DNA from: JAJTFW01 sp964534995
GTDB lineage: Bacteria > Bacteroidota > Bacteroidia > AKYH767-A > OLB10
NCBI GenBank assembly: GCA_964534995.1
Contig: CAZHSC010000034.1
Location: 1-34,762 of the forward strand
Length of the DNA: 34,762 bases
Direction: 5' to 3'
The notes under the pieces are model-generated. The model searched no databases, was not told the origin of the DNA, and saw only the letters and a list, made by a program, of their open reading frames with translations. Every line of letters begins with the position of its first letter. Within the stretch, counting starts at the first letter, position 1. This document shows, piece after piece, positions 4,024-13,015 of this stretch. Made by a program: the position numbers and the translations under genes.

Positions 4024-6687
4024 CTACCACTTTAAATTCACATCCGTTATTGATTTGCTGAAATGAACGGGATGTTTACTCCAGGTTTCAAGGGCATTGC
4101 GGTGTTTGAAGACTAACAGATAGGAATTGCCGAAAACCGCGGGTGGAAACACGACCGTCATATTGCCGCCGGTATCAACAAGTCCGTCAGCAGTGAAGGC
4201 GATTGTATAAGGAGCCGATGGATAACGTAGTTCGATGCGCAGCGAATCAGCTATGGAGGCATTTGCGCTTAGCCCGCTATTAAACAAAGCCGGAATCAAC
4301 TGTCCGGAAGCATAAAGACCTTCAATATTTACTTTGAGTGACACAACCGGAACCAAACAAGGCGTCAGTGGCAAATCCACTTCCCACAATCCTCTGCCGT
4401 AGGTGCCGGCTCTCAGTTTCATGGTGGAATAACATATCTTTAAATCGTTCACGATTACATTGGGAAATCCATTGTTGTAAGCGACCCAATTGCTCATCGT
4501 CGAGTCACGGTAGAAAACGCCAAAATCAGTTCCTATATACACTGCATCATAGGTACCACTCTGGTAAGTAATACAATTGACGGGTACATTGGGCAAGCCT
4601 GAACCGCTGTAATTTATCCAGGTCATGCCACCATTCTTGGACAGATACACTTTATCAGAAGAGGAGTATCCGGAAAAAGTGACAAATACTTTCTTTGAAT
4701 CGGAAGGGCTCACGACAATATCCGAAATTGCTGCAGCAGTAACAGGCAAGCCGGAAGTGATATCTGTCCAGTTGGCACCTCCGTCAATGGAGGTTACCAG
4801 TTTTCCGAATTTGGCCGCGTACACAACGCTTGTATCAGCCATCGTGACGGCAACTCTGTGTACGGTATCAATGACACCTGCCGAAACGCTAAACCATGAT
4901 AAAAATGTGCCTTCATCAAAGGATTTACGAACCCCTAACCAGGTACCACAGTACATCGTTTCCGGATTTAACGGATTCATAACATATGAAGAAACCCAGG
5001 ATGCATTGCCGGCAGAAGCTACAGTGAAAGTCTCGCCCCAATCGGTAGATTTTTGCATATTTCCGGAAGGCTTACAGGTAAACTGTATGCGCGGATTGTG
5101 AAAATCGAACAAGGGCTGCATGCCATCACCCGAGCTGAGCATCTTTAAACCGGCACTGTTGAAGGTATAACGGTTACTGGCGCAATCCTGGGTTCCATAA
5201 TAGAGCGTATCCGCGCTAAAAGGGTGATTGGCAATTCTATAAATTTCAGATATCTGAAGCCCCTGACTGAGGTTCGACCAGGTTGATCCGGAATTATTGG
5301 AAACAAAAATTCCACCATCCGTCAGCGCATATACAGTTGAACTAATCCCCGGTCTGAAATAAATTTTTTTCACATCCTGATGAATATAGTTTGCAGCCAG
5401 ATGATCTGTATAATCGGCGGTAACATTCCAAAATCCCCCTCCATCTGTGCTCTTTCCGGCCAATGTACCGGCTACAAAAACTTCATTCACATTTGATGGA
5501 GATACACTCACACCTCTGTCATACAATCCATAGGGAAGTACTTTCGCATCCGGACTGGTTTTGAGCGTAAATGAATTCGTAACGGTATTGTACTTTTTGA
5601 AAGCGCCTCCCTGCCCCCATAAATATACGATACTTGTATCTGCATTTGAAATGGCCAGTGTTACCCGTACGCTACCACTATTTGGATAGGCACCACCTTT
5701 ATATTGCCAGGAAGTTCCACAATCATTCGAACGCCATAAACCGTTTATATCCGTTGCAAAAACAATATTGGGTTGTTTGGGATTAAATTCCATACTAAAA
5801 TAAATGCCTGATTTTATCTTCAGCCAATTATTGCCTCCATCGAGCGTTCTCCATATCCCATTAAAGGAAGCAACTAAGAGCGTATCGGTATTGACAGGAT
5901 GCATAAGCATACGCTGAGGCACCTCCAGTTGATTCTGAGCGAAAGAGAGCCCAGTGGATCCCCAACTTTGACCACCGTCGGAAGATTTTAAAATACCCGC
6001 GCTGAAATGTCCCTGCAAACTCTTCCCAACTCCGGGAAATCCGGCGAACATATCCCCGGTTGCAATAAACAATTCATTGGTATCGGCGGGATTAATAACT
6101 ATTTCGGTAATACTCATCGAAGGCAGTAAATCAGTGTTCAAACAGATCCAGTTTGCACCATTGTCATTGCTCTTCCAGATTCCGCCGGTAGCTGCACCTA
6201 CAAAAATTGTATTGGGATTACCGGGCATGAATGCCATACAATTTATGCGCCCCATACCTGCAGAACTTCCTGCCGGAACATATGTAAAAGGTAAGTTGTA
6301 CCATTGCGAACTGATTGAAGCTACGGCCGGGTTATTATTCGCAGCAGTTCCTTTCCATAATTGATTATATCGATCCAGTTCAGCCCACAAAAAGGATTGC
6401 AAAGGAAACTCACCTGAGGGATACAATCGTTGCTCCTGAAACCATTCCCAGCGTTTGAATTGATTGTAGCCCCGAACCTGATCTCCCTCCTCCAGTTTAT
6501 ATGCTGCGGCCTGCTTTTTACAATATTGCGTAAAAGCATCCCTGATCTCATAAAAATTCAGTGGCCGTGTATCCACATCAGCAAGTCTGTTTCTCCATCC
6601 CGGTGTATTTATCCAACTTTGAGCTTCCGCATTGCCGGAACATAAAAAATACAATAGCAGGAATCCGATTGTTTTAAACTGTGCCAT
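4024..6687 (-). CDS. Secreted Asp-box beta-propeller protein
   Basis: An 887-residue secreted protein. I start it at the ATG at 6687 because MAQFKTIGFLLLYFLCSGNAEAQS is a clean signal peptide; a longer frame to 6765 only adds residues in front of it. At least nine Asp-box motifs (S-x-D/N-x-G-x-x-W type) recur along the protein, for example KSNDNGANW, KSSDGGQSW, RTLDGGNNW, KSTDGGGFW, VSNNSGSTW, TSIDGGANW and LSKNGGMTW, as in VPS10/BNR-type beta-propellers. The arginine triad and nucleophile of sialidases are not evident, so I do not call an enzyme. The last 110 residues resemble the Ig-like 'YLLVFKHRNALETWS' module common in Bacteroidota exoproteins. In relatives I recall, that module is followed by a dockerin-like or sorting segment, but here the protein ends at VNLKW, so it may be C-terminally shortened. 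Likely a surface or extracellular binding protein. Confidence 0.8.
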   Translation of the reverse strand: MAQFKTIGFLLLYFLCSGNAEAQSWINTPGWRNRLADVDTRPLNFYEIRDAFTQYCKKQAAAYKLEEGDQVRGYNQFKRWEWFQEQRLYPSGEFPLQSFLWAELDRYNQLWKGTAANNNPAVASISSQWYNLPFTYVPAGSSAGMGRINCMAFMPGNPNTIFVGAATGGIWKSNDNGANWICLNTDLLPSMSITEIVINPADTNELFIATGDMFAGFPGVGKSLQGHFSAGILKSSDGGQSWGSTGLSFAQNQLEVPQRMLMHPVNTDTLLVASFNGIWRTLDGGNNWLKIKSGIYFSMEFNPKQPNIVFATDINGLWRSNDCGTSWQYKGGAYPNSGSVRVTLAISNADTSIVYLWGQGGAFKKYNTVTNSFTLKTSPDAKVLPYGLYDRGVSVSPSNVNEVFVAGTLAGKSTDGGGFWNVTADYTDHLAANYIHQDVKKIYFRPGISSTVYALTDGGIFVSNNSGSTWSNLSQGLQISEIYRIANHPFSADTLYYGTQDCASNRYTFNSAGLKMLSSGDGMQPLFDFHNPRIQFTCKPSGNMQKSTDWGETFTVASAGNASWVSSYVMNPLNPETMYCGTWLGVRKSFDEGTFLSWFSVSAGVIDTVHRVAVTMADTSVVYAAKFGKLVTSIDGGANWTDITSGLPVTAAAISDIVVSPSDSKKVFVTFSGYSSSDKVYLSKNGGMTWINYSGSGLPNVPVNCITYQSGTYDAVYIGTDFGVFYRDSTMSNWVAYNNGFPNVIVNDLKICYSTMKLRAGTYGRGLWEVDLPLTPCLVPVVSLKVNIEGLYASGQLIPALFNSGLSANASIADSLRIELRYPSAPYTIAFTADGLVDTGGNMTVVFPPAVFGNSYLLVFKHRNALETWSKHPVHFSKSITDVNLKW

Positions 6688-7313
6688 TACCAAAGTTAAT
6701 AAAATATGCGCTGAATTTATTTTAAAGATCAATTTGTAATTCAATGGAAACCTTTTATACGACATCAGGAGATTGAAACGTTATATACTCTTGCACTTTT
6801 TTCAATGTCCGGAATAAGTGTTTTTTTGAAAATTTCAGCCTTTAGAATGGTTTAATCAAACATATCACCTTCCTTTTTTTAATATGACCGGATCAAATTG
6901 AGGAGATTGTTAAGGAAAGTCCAATCAAAAACCACTCATTTTCAATTTGCAAGTTACTATATAACAACACTTTAAATAAAAAGTATTAAAAATAATGCAC
7001 CTATAAGTTAGGTTTCAACGTTAATATGGAGTACCTTTGTTGAGTCATATAGTTTATTTTATGATCTCATCAATAAATTAATCAAAATAATTAAGCATTT
7101 CCACCTATACGCTCACCTCATTAAATGCCGGTTTTTCGGTTCCCTTTGCAAGCCTTTTCCGCATTTATCCAGATCACATCCAACAACATCCCGGGAATAA
7201 GGTTTCCAATACCGATGGCTACTGTTTACTAAGGCCGTTCACCGGTAATAAATAAAAGAAAATTTAAAAACCGCTCATCCATTACGAGCATATTAAAAAC
7301 AAAAAACAAAAAA
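6688..7313. other. Long intergenic region and cold-shock gene leader
   Basis: This AT-rich stretch separates the divergent Asp-box and cold-shock genes. On the plus strand it contains a TACCTTTG box (7032-7039), so most of 7045-7313 is probably transcribed as a leader. No other gene, repeat or clear hairpin stands out. Confidence 0.5.
7032..7039 (+). promoter_or_regulatory. Candidate promoter -7 box of the cold-shock gene
   Basis: TACCTTTG matches TAnnTTTG exactly. A degenerate -33 (TTAG at 7008-7011) is 20 nt upstream. A start near 7045 would give a leader of about 270 nt ahead of the cold-shock ATG. Confidence 0.45.
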
Positions 7314-7508
7314 ATGAAAAAAGGAACAGTAAAATTCTTCAATGAGGCTAAAGGTTTTGGTTTTATCAAAGAAGAGAACGGACAGGAATTATTTGTCCAT
7401 GTAACGGGATTAAAAGAAAGTATCCGTGAGAATGACGAAGTGGTATATGAAACCCAGGAAGGAAGAAAGGGTTTAAATGCCATTAATGTCAGGCTTGCCA
7501 ATTCTTAA
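7314..7508 (+). CDS. Cold-shock protein, CspA family
   Basis: A 64-residue single-domain OB-fold protein that binds single-stranded RNA/DNA and works as an RNA chaperone. RNP1 is KGFGFI (13-18) and RNP2 is LFVHV (26-30), preceded by the canonical MKKGTVKFFNEAKG. Length is typical of the Bacteroidota form. No Shine-Dalgarno; the start is preceded by an A-rich tract (AAAAACAAAAAACAAAAAA), as expected in this phylum. The putative long leader recalls the temperature-sensing 5' UTR of E. coli cspA. That parallel is inference. The gene is followed by a strong terminator, so it is monocistronic. Confidence 0.96.
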   Translation: MKKGTVKFFNEAKGFGFIKEENGQELFVHVTGLKESIRENDEVVYETQEGRKGLNAINVRLANS

Positions 7509-7567
7509 TTGAAAAAGCGGGGGACCCACAGTGTTCCCGAAAAGAATAAGAAATACAAAATCTCTGT

Positions 7568-7603
7568 AAAAAACTCTTTCCTCCGGGAAGGAGTTTTTTT
7601 TTT
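7568..7603 (+). terminator. Intrinsic terminator after the cold-shock gene
   Basis: CTCTTTCC (7574-7581) pairs with GGAAGGAG (7586-7593), with one G-T pair and loop TCCG, extended by flanking A/T pairs and followed by a run of T. Confidence 0.92.
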
Positions 7604-7710
7604 CAGGAGTATTGATTGTATGGCAGAGAATGTTTTTCACCCTCCTGGCCACCTGGCCCTGGTCATCGTGGCATCCCCTCCTTTCTATACTCCTGCCTAC
7701 AAAAAGCGAT

Positions 7711-7736
7711 GGGTGCTTCCCCTAAAGGAAACACCC
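7711..7736 (-). terminator. Intrinsic terminator of the adhesin gene
   Basis: GGGTG-c-TTCC pairs with GGAA-a-CACCC around loop CCTAAA. On the minus strand it is followed by ATCGCTTTTT, and it sits 23 nt past the stop codon of the gene ending at 7759. Confidence 0.8.
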
Positions 7737-7758
7737 ACCCTAATATCATGACATTGTT

Positions 7759-10700
7759 TTATTTCAGAATCACCAAACGGGTTTTAAGACCTGCAGGATC
7801 GTTTACAGCATGCAAATAATATACACCTGCAGAAAGATGGGAGAGATCTATCTTCATTTCTTCTCTGCTTTGTACCTGGAATTCGGTAATCAAACGTGAA
7901 TGGCCGTCCATAATCCTGTAATTGCCAACCGGCGCCGATTTGAGTGTAAAGACTCCTTTACCCGGATTAGGATACAGCATCAGCTGGCTTGTGTTTCCGT
8001 GCTCATTTTCCAAACCTGTTGAAGAACTTACGGTGAAAGTGGCACTAAACGTACATCCGTTGCCGTCCGTAATGCTCACCGTATAATCACCGGCCATTAA
8101 CCCACTGATATCTTCCGTTGTACTTCCATCGCTCCAATTATACGTATAAGCAGGGGTACCTCCGGTTACCGTCAGATCAATGGATCCGTCGTTTCCTGAA
8201 ATTTCGTTGGATGTAGTTGCAGCCGCAGAGATGGCAGGCGGTTCAGTGATGCTTACCGATGCCGTGGTTGAACAATTGGTGCCGTCCGTAACCGTATAGG
8301 TATAAGTACCGGCACTAAGTCCCTGAATGTTGGAAGTAGTTTCTCCGTTGCTCCACAAATAGCTGTAATTACCCGAACCTGCCGACACCTGCAAATCGAT
8401 ACTTCCGTTGCTGTCGCCGTTGCATAACAGATTTGTACTGTTAACTACAGCCAGCGGTACGCCGGCGGCATTTACCGTAAAGTTCTGCATCCAGGTACAT
8501 CCATTATCATCTGTAACAGTAAGCGTATAGGTACCTGCTGCAAGTCCGGCAAGGAGGTCGCTGGTGCCGCCATTGTTCCACAGGTATGCATAATTTCCGG
8601 TTCCGCCCGTCGCAGTCACGGTGATGGAGCCATTCAACTGATTGCAGTTTTCATCGCCCGTTGTCGCGCTCAATGTTATCGCCGCAGGTTCAGTGATCGT
8701 TATTGAGGAAGTTTCAGTACATCCATTCTGGTCTGTAACCATTACCGAGTAGGTCCCCGCTGAAAGGTTGGTTTCAGTATCGCTGGTTCCACCACTGGTC
8801 CATATATAAGTCATAGTTCCCGTACCACCGTTCACGCTTACACTTGCTGTACCGGTACCTCCGTTGCAAAGCGGATCGGTGGAAGCAGTTGTCAGTTGCA
8901 ATGCTGCCGGCTCATTAATCGTTATCAAGTCAGTAAAAGTACAACCGTTCGCATCGGTAATTGTGAATGTGTATTGTCCCGCGGGCAGGCTGGTTTCAGT
9001 ATCAGAAGTACCACCTGTTGACCAGAGGTAGGTATATGCTCCTGTACCACCGGTAGTAATAATGCCGGCGCTACCCGTTCCACCATTACATAAGGGGTCG
9101 GTAGCGCTGATGGTGCTTGAAATCGCAGCAGGTTCGGATACTGTAATGGTCTGATCGCTTGTACAGAAATTATCATCCATAGCGGTGATGGAATAGGTGC
9201 CTGCGCTGAGATTGCCCATGCTGGAACCTGTTCCACCATTTGACCATGACAAGGATATATTTCCCGTTCCTCCAGTGGCCGTTACACTGGCGCCGCCATT
9301 CATACCGTTACACAAAGGATCGGTGACGGATACCGACAATGCTATGGCCGGTGGTTCGGCAATCGTAAGGGAGGCCTGGGTAGTACAACCGTTGGCATCT
9401 GTGATTGTACAGGTGTAAGTGCCGGCAGTAAGATTATTTTGTGCACCATTGGTATTACCGTTCGACCACACATAGGTATATGGGAAGGTACCGCCGCTCA
9501 CACCACTTGCCGCCAATCCGGTGGCAGTACCATTGCAGGTAACATCTGAGCCACCCAGATTTACAGATAATGCGGCAGAGGGTTCATTAATGGTTACTGT
9601 ATTTTGCGTTGTACAACCATTCGCATCGGTGATGGTGCAGATATAGGTTCCACCCTGCAATGCGCTTGCCGCGGCAGATGTTCCTCCCACAGGGGACCAG
9701 GAATAACTGAGTGCACCTGTACCACCGTTGGCAGCCACCGTGGCGGTTCCATTTGAATTCCCATAACAATCCACATCAGTTGTTGTAACGGTTGCGGAAA
9801 TGGCTGCAGGTTGGCTTACCGATACCTGTGTAGCATAGGTGCAGCCATTGGCATCGGTCACCGCGCAAGTGTAAGTGCCGGCTGCAAGGCCGGTAGCGGA
9901 TGAAGTTGTTCCACCGGAAGGAGACCAGGAATAAGTATACCCGGAGGTGCCACCGCTTACGCTCATGGAAGCAGCACCATCGCTGCCTCCGTTACATGAA
10001 ACACCGGTAACCGTTACAGAAGCGGACAATGCCGATGGCTCGCTGACAGTGATGTTTTCAAGCGAAGTACATCCGTTGCTATCCGTAATGGTGCAGGTAT
10101 AATTTCCGGCCGTTAAACCGCTATTTGTAGCGGCGGTTCCACCTCCTGACCATACATAGGTAAAGGGAGATGTACCACCGCTAACAGTAACTGAAGCGCT
10201 TGCGTTGGCACCACCATTGCAACTAACATTCGTCACATTGCTGGAAACACTCAATGCGGAGGGTTCGGAGATGGTATAATTCCTGACGAGGATACAGCCA
10301 TTCGCATCGGTCAGGGTACAGGAATAAGAACCTGCAGAAAGACCTGTGGCGGTAGCAGCATTTCCTCCTGCGGGCGCCCACGAGTAACTGTAAGAGGGTG
10401 TACCTCCCGAAGCCAGCAAGGAAGCTGTACCGTTCGACTCTCCATGACAACTAACATTTGTGGCAGCTGTGGTGGCAGCCAATGCGGCGGGTTGAGTAAT
10501 CGTATAATTTCTGGTAATAGTACAGCCGTTAGCATCAGTTACCATACAAGTGTAACTGCCGGATGACAGTCCTGTAGCGGTAGCCGAATTTCCACCGGCA
10601 GGTGACCAAACATAAGTATATCCTGCAGTTCCCCCTCCAACAGTGACGGAAGCGGTACCATTGGCGCCTCCGTTGCACGAAACATTGGTTTGTGCAGTAC

Positions 10701-12639
10701 CTGCCGTTAATGCCGCAGGCTGTGTAAGGGTAAAGCTCTGCACCGAAGTACAGGCGTTTGCATCAGTAACCGTGCATGTATAGGTACCACTGGCAAGGGA
10801 TGTGACCGAGGAGTTGCTGCTTCCATTAGACCATGCATAGGCATAGGGCGTTGATCCTCCTGAAACAGTAACGGATGCGCTGCCGCTTGCCCCACCATTA
10901 CAGGAAATATTTACGGACGAAGGTGTGATACTGATAGCTGAAGGTTGTATAATTGTCACCGTTTTGGCTACTGTACAGGCATTGGCATCTGTAATGAGGC
11001 AGGTATAGCTACCGGCCGTCAAATTGTTCGCGTTGGCAGCTGTACCTCCCGAAGGCGACCATGAATAGGTATAGGAAGGCGTGCCGCCTGACGGACTTAC
11101 ACTTGCGCTTCCTGTACTTGCGCCATTACACAATACATTACTTGACGACGATCCTGCAGTCAGTGCGGAAGGTTCAGTGATGGTGAAGTTGCGTGTATGC
11201 GTACATCCGTTTGCATCCGTTACCGTACAGGTATACGTACCGGCATTCAATCCGGCAACCGATGTGCCGGTAGCCCCGGTTGACCAGGCATAGGTAAAGG
11301 GAGTAGTTCCTCCGCTGGGAGTAATACTTGCCTGTCCATTGCTGAAGCCGTTACAACTTACCCCTGTAGTGCTATAGCTTGAACTGATGGCAGGATTAAC
11401 GGTTTTTGTAATTACCGCGCTCGTATCGGATAAAGAGCCGGAAGTGACAACACGTCTGTAATACGTCGTAGTTGTCAATGTTCCGGGTGAATAATTCGCT
11501 CCGGTAATTGTACCGCCGGCATCTGAAAAACCTGTATTTGGCCCTGTGGTTGAACTGATCCACTTGTAGGTATAAGTTCCATAACCACCATAGGGGGTAG
11601 CGCCGGTGATAGTAGTTGCCGATGCCCCGTTGCAGATTACCTGCGAACCACTCGCTGTATTTGAAGAAATATTAGTGTAAATAGTTGTATTGGAACTTAT
11701 GGTTTGCACGGGATCGGTAGCTAAACCACCATATTCCACCACGTAAGCGAGGGAAACCGAATTTGGCAGATCATTCCATGCGCCGGGAGTGGATCCTGAT
11801 GAGTAAATTTCCCCATAATGCTCACTTCCCACATTATTGGGTTCCCCGCTGTTCCAGTTTGCATACTGCCCCGATTGTGTAACGGGAGAACCATTACCAA
11901 CCGAAAACATCGTACCCTTTTCAGGACCGGTTACCCAATACCATTTACCCTCAGCGGCGGATTGATTGGCGTAAGTAGTCACTCCTGTGGCGGCGTTTAT
12001 CTGTGTATAGGAGTCTGAACAGCCAATCCATGCGTCGGCATTCAACACCTGACGTATAAATGAATTTTCATTGGCGGATGTAATGGTGGCCAGATACCCG
12101 GTATACCCCAAATATGTTCTCGCCTCCGCATTTGACTTACAAGTTGTCCAGCTACCTGTTGATGATACCAACTCATAAAAGTGACCGTTGGAAGCAGCAG
12201 AAAGACTTCCGGCGCTGAACGTAATGGTTCGGTCACCATATTGAGAAACATCCGTATTCTGGAAGGTCACCGTTCTGAGAAATGCCTGCCAGTTGGCTGC
12301 GCTTGTTGTACCGTTAAAGGTAAGCACACCTGTTGAACTGTTATAAGGGGTTACCGTTATCCCGGAAGGCAGGGTTCCTGTATAGGACAACACATCCGAT
12401 GTTTTCTTCCCGGATGAGACAGTCACTTTAAACCCATTGATGGAAGATGCGGATGTGATCGTAATACCGGGATCAACAGCAATGGCTGAGGTATTCAAAG
12501 AATAGCCCGCCTGTGTGATTCCCGATGTTACGGAAGTCTGTCCATACAGATACTGTGTATTCAACAGTAAAAGAAGGAAAATGAAAACAATCATTTCCTT
12601 CATACTATTGAATCTTACTTTTGTAAATTTTTTATCCAT
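7759..12639 (-). CDS. Giant adhesin-like protein: C-type lectin domain, 15 SprB-type repeats, T9SS sorting domain
   Basis: A 1626-residue surface or secreted protein. Order of parts: signal peptide (hydrophobic 17-33, with ATG alternatives at 12639 and 12603); a beta-rich module (about 40-150); a C-type lectin-like domain (about 152-305) with the sugar-type calcium motif EPN (266-268) and WND (288-290); an Ig-like stretch (about 310-415); 15 tandem repeats of about 75 residues (421-1540), each running xVxCNGxxxGxAxVxxxGGT, then YxWSxG, LxAGTYTCTVTDANGCT, ITEPxAL; and a C-terminal type A T9SS domain (LYPNPGKGVF, about 1556-1565, to the end). These repeats match the SprB family found in gliding adhesins of Bacteroidota. 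The EPN triplet suggests mannose- or GlcNAc-type binding (inference). The lectin domain keeps Cys167 but lacks the usual C-terminal cysteines. A terminator follows; no operon partner. Confidence 0.9.
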   Translation of the reverse strand: MDKKFTKVRFNSMKEMIVFIFLLLLLNTQYLYGQTSVTSGITQAGYSLNTSAIAVDPGITITSASSINGFKVTVSSGKKTSDVLSYTGTLPSGITVTPYNSSTGVLTFNGTTSAANWQAFLRTVTFQNTDVSQYGDRTITFSAGSLSAASNGHFYELVSSTGSWTTCKSNAEARTYLGYTGYLATITSANENSFIRQVLNADAWIGCSDSYTQINAATGVTTYANQSAAEGKWYWVTGPEKGTMFSVGNGSPVTQSGQYANWNSGEPNNVGSEHYGEIYSSGSTPGAWNDLPNSVSLAYVVEYGGLATDPVQTISSNTTIYTNISSNTASGSQVICNGASATTITGATPYGGYGTYTYKWISSTTGPNTGFSDAGGTITGANYSPGTLTTTTYYRRVVTSGSLSDTSAVITKTVNPAISSSYSTTGVSCNGFSNGQASITPSGGTTPFTYAWSTGATGTSVAGLNAGTYTCTVTDANGCTHTRNFTITEPSALTAGSSSSNVLCNGASTGSASVSPSGGTPSYTYSWSPSGGTAANANNLTAGSYTCLITDANACTVAKTVTIIQPSAISITPSSVNISCNGGASGSASVTVSGGSTPYAYAWSNGSSNSSVTSLASGTYTCTVTDANACTSVQSFTLTQPAALTAGTAQTNVSCNGGANGTASVTVGGGTAGYTYVWSPAGGNSATATGLSSGSYTCMVTDANGCTITRNYTITQPAALAATTAATNVSCHGESNGTASLLASGGTPSYSYSWAPAGGNAATATGLSAGSYSCTLTDANGCILVRNYTISEPSALSVSSNVTNVSCNGGANASASVTVSGGTSPFTYVWSGGGTAATNSGLTAGNYTCTITDSNGCTSLENITVSEPSALSASVTVTGVSCNGGSDGAASMSVSGGTSGYTYSWSPSGGTTSSATGLAAGTYTCAVTDANGCTYATQVSVSQPAAISATVTTTDVDCYGNSNGTATVAANGGTGALSYSWSPVGGTSAAASALQGGTYICTITDANGCTTQNTVTINEPSAALSVNLGGSDVTCNGTATGLAASGVSGGTFPYTYVWSNGNTNGAQNNLTAGTYTCTITDANGCTTQASLTIAEPPAIALSVSVTDPLCNGMNGGASVTATGGTGNISLSWSNGGTGSSMGNLSAGTYSITAMDDNFCTSDQTITVSEPAAISSTISATDPLCNGGTGSAGIITTGGTGAYTYLWSTGGTSDTETSLPAGQYTFTITDANGCTFTDLITINEPAALQLTTASTDPLCNGGTGTASVSVNGGTGTMTYIWTSGGTSDTETNLSAGTYSVMVTDQNGCTETSSITITEPAAITLSATTGDENCNQLNGSITVTATGGTGNYAYLWNNGGTSDLLAGLAAGTYTLTVTDDNGCTWMQNFTVNAAGVPLAVVNSTNLLCNGDSNGSIDLQVSAGSGNYSYLWSNGETTSNIQGLSAGTYTYTVTDGTNCSTTASVSITEPPAISAAATTSNEISGNDGSIDLTVTGGTPAYTYNWSDGSTTEDISGLMAGDYTVSITDGNGCTFSATFTVSSSTGLENEHGNTSQLMLYPNPGKGVFTLKSAPVGNYRIMDGHSRLITEFQVQSREEMKIDLSHLSAGVYYLHAVNDPAGLKTRLVILK
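8020..11379 (-). repeat. Tandem array of 15 SprB-type repeat units, about 225 bp each
   Basis: The period of 74-76 codons is visible throughout; each unit carries a CNG..G...GGT...Y.W pattern and a TDANGCT-like core. Units 1-9 are most alike, while units 10-13 switch to 'TDPLCNG' starts and 'GGTSDTET' centres, which suggests separate expansions by unequal crossover. Boundaries are approximate. Confidence 0.85.
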
Positions 12640-13015
12640 GATGTATTTATAATATAGGTTTTAGCAAATCATCCATTTGTTACTTCAACCAGCAAGTAAA
12701 AACCCGCCTCTCCTGCTCTACAACTCTCACACTCGCTCTCAAACTCACTCTATTTACATATATCATCCCTTCGTTTTTAGAGTCCTGTGCATCACCTTTT
12801 GCTTGATTTCAGGTAAATGGTTTCAAATCATGATCTGTCATCCATCCAACAGCATAGTTTAATCCGGAAACCGAGAAGCAGCAATTTCTGTATATTGAAT
12901 CATTTGCATGCAGGATTTCCGGGAAATCAGCATGCCAAGGACTGGTCTGCATTTAATAACATAATTCTATCTCAACTCCATGTTAATCTTTTATCTTTAC
13001 CGCATATCGTCCACT
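12640..13015. other. Intergenic region with a palindrome
   Basis: The region separates divergent genes. Apart from a strong palindrome at 12906-12935 and a TATCTTTA box (12992-12999), a 7/8 match to TAnnTTTG 16 nt before the methyltransferase ATG, I see only AT-rich, low-complexity sequence. No gene is credible. Confidence 0.5.
12906..12935. repeat. Palindromic hairpin, 12-bp interrupted stem
   Basis: GCATGC-ag-GATTTC, loop CGG, GAAATC-a-GCATGC. No T-tract follows on either strand, so it is a better candidate for an operator or leader structure than for a terminator. It lies about 80 nt before the methyltransferase start. Confidence 0.5.

Noticed and set aside
4024..6687. Sialidase assignment for the Asp-box protein
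   Set aside because: Asp-boxes alone mark propeller blades. The FRIP-type motif and catalytic triad of sialidases were not found.
8925..11293. Several open frames of 60-104 codons overlapping the adhesin gene on both strands
   Set aside because: They are by-products of the repetitive, Thr/Ser/Gly-rich coding sequence and have no independent start signals or family resemblance.
8020..11379. CRISPR-like periodicity
   Set aside because: The period of about 225 bp comes from protein repeats in frame within one gene, without short identical repeats and unique spacers.
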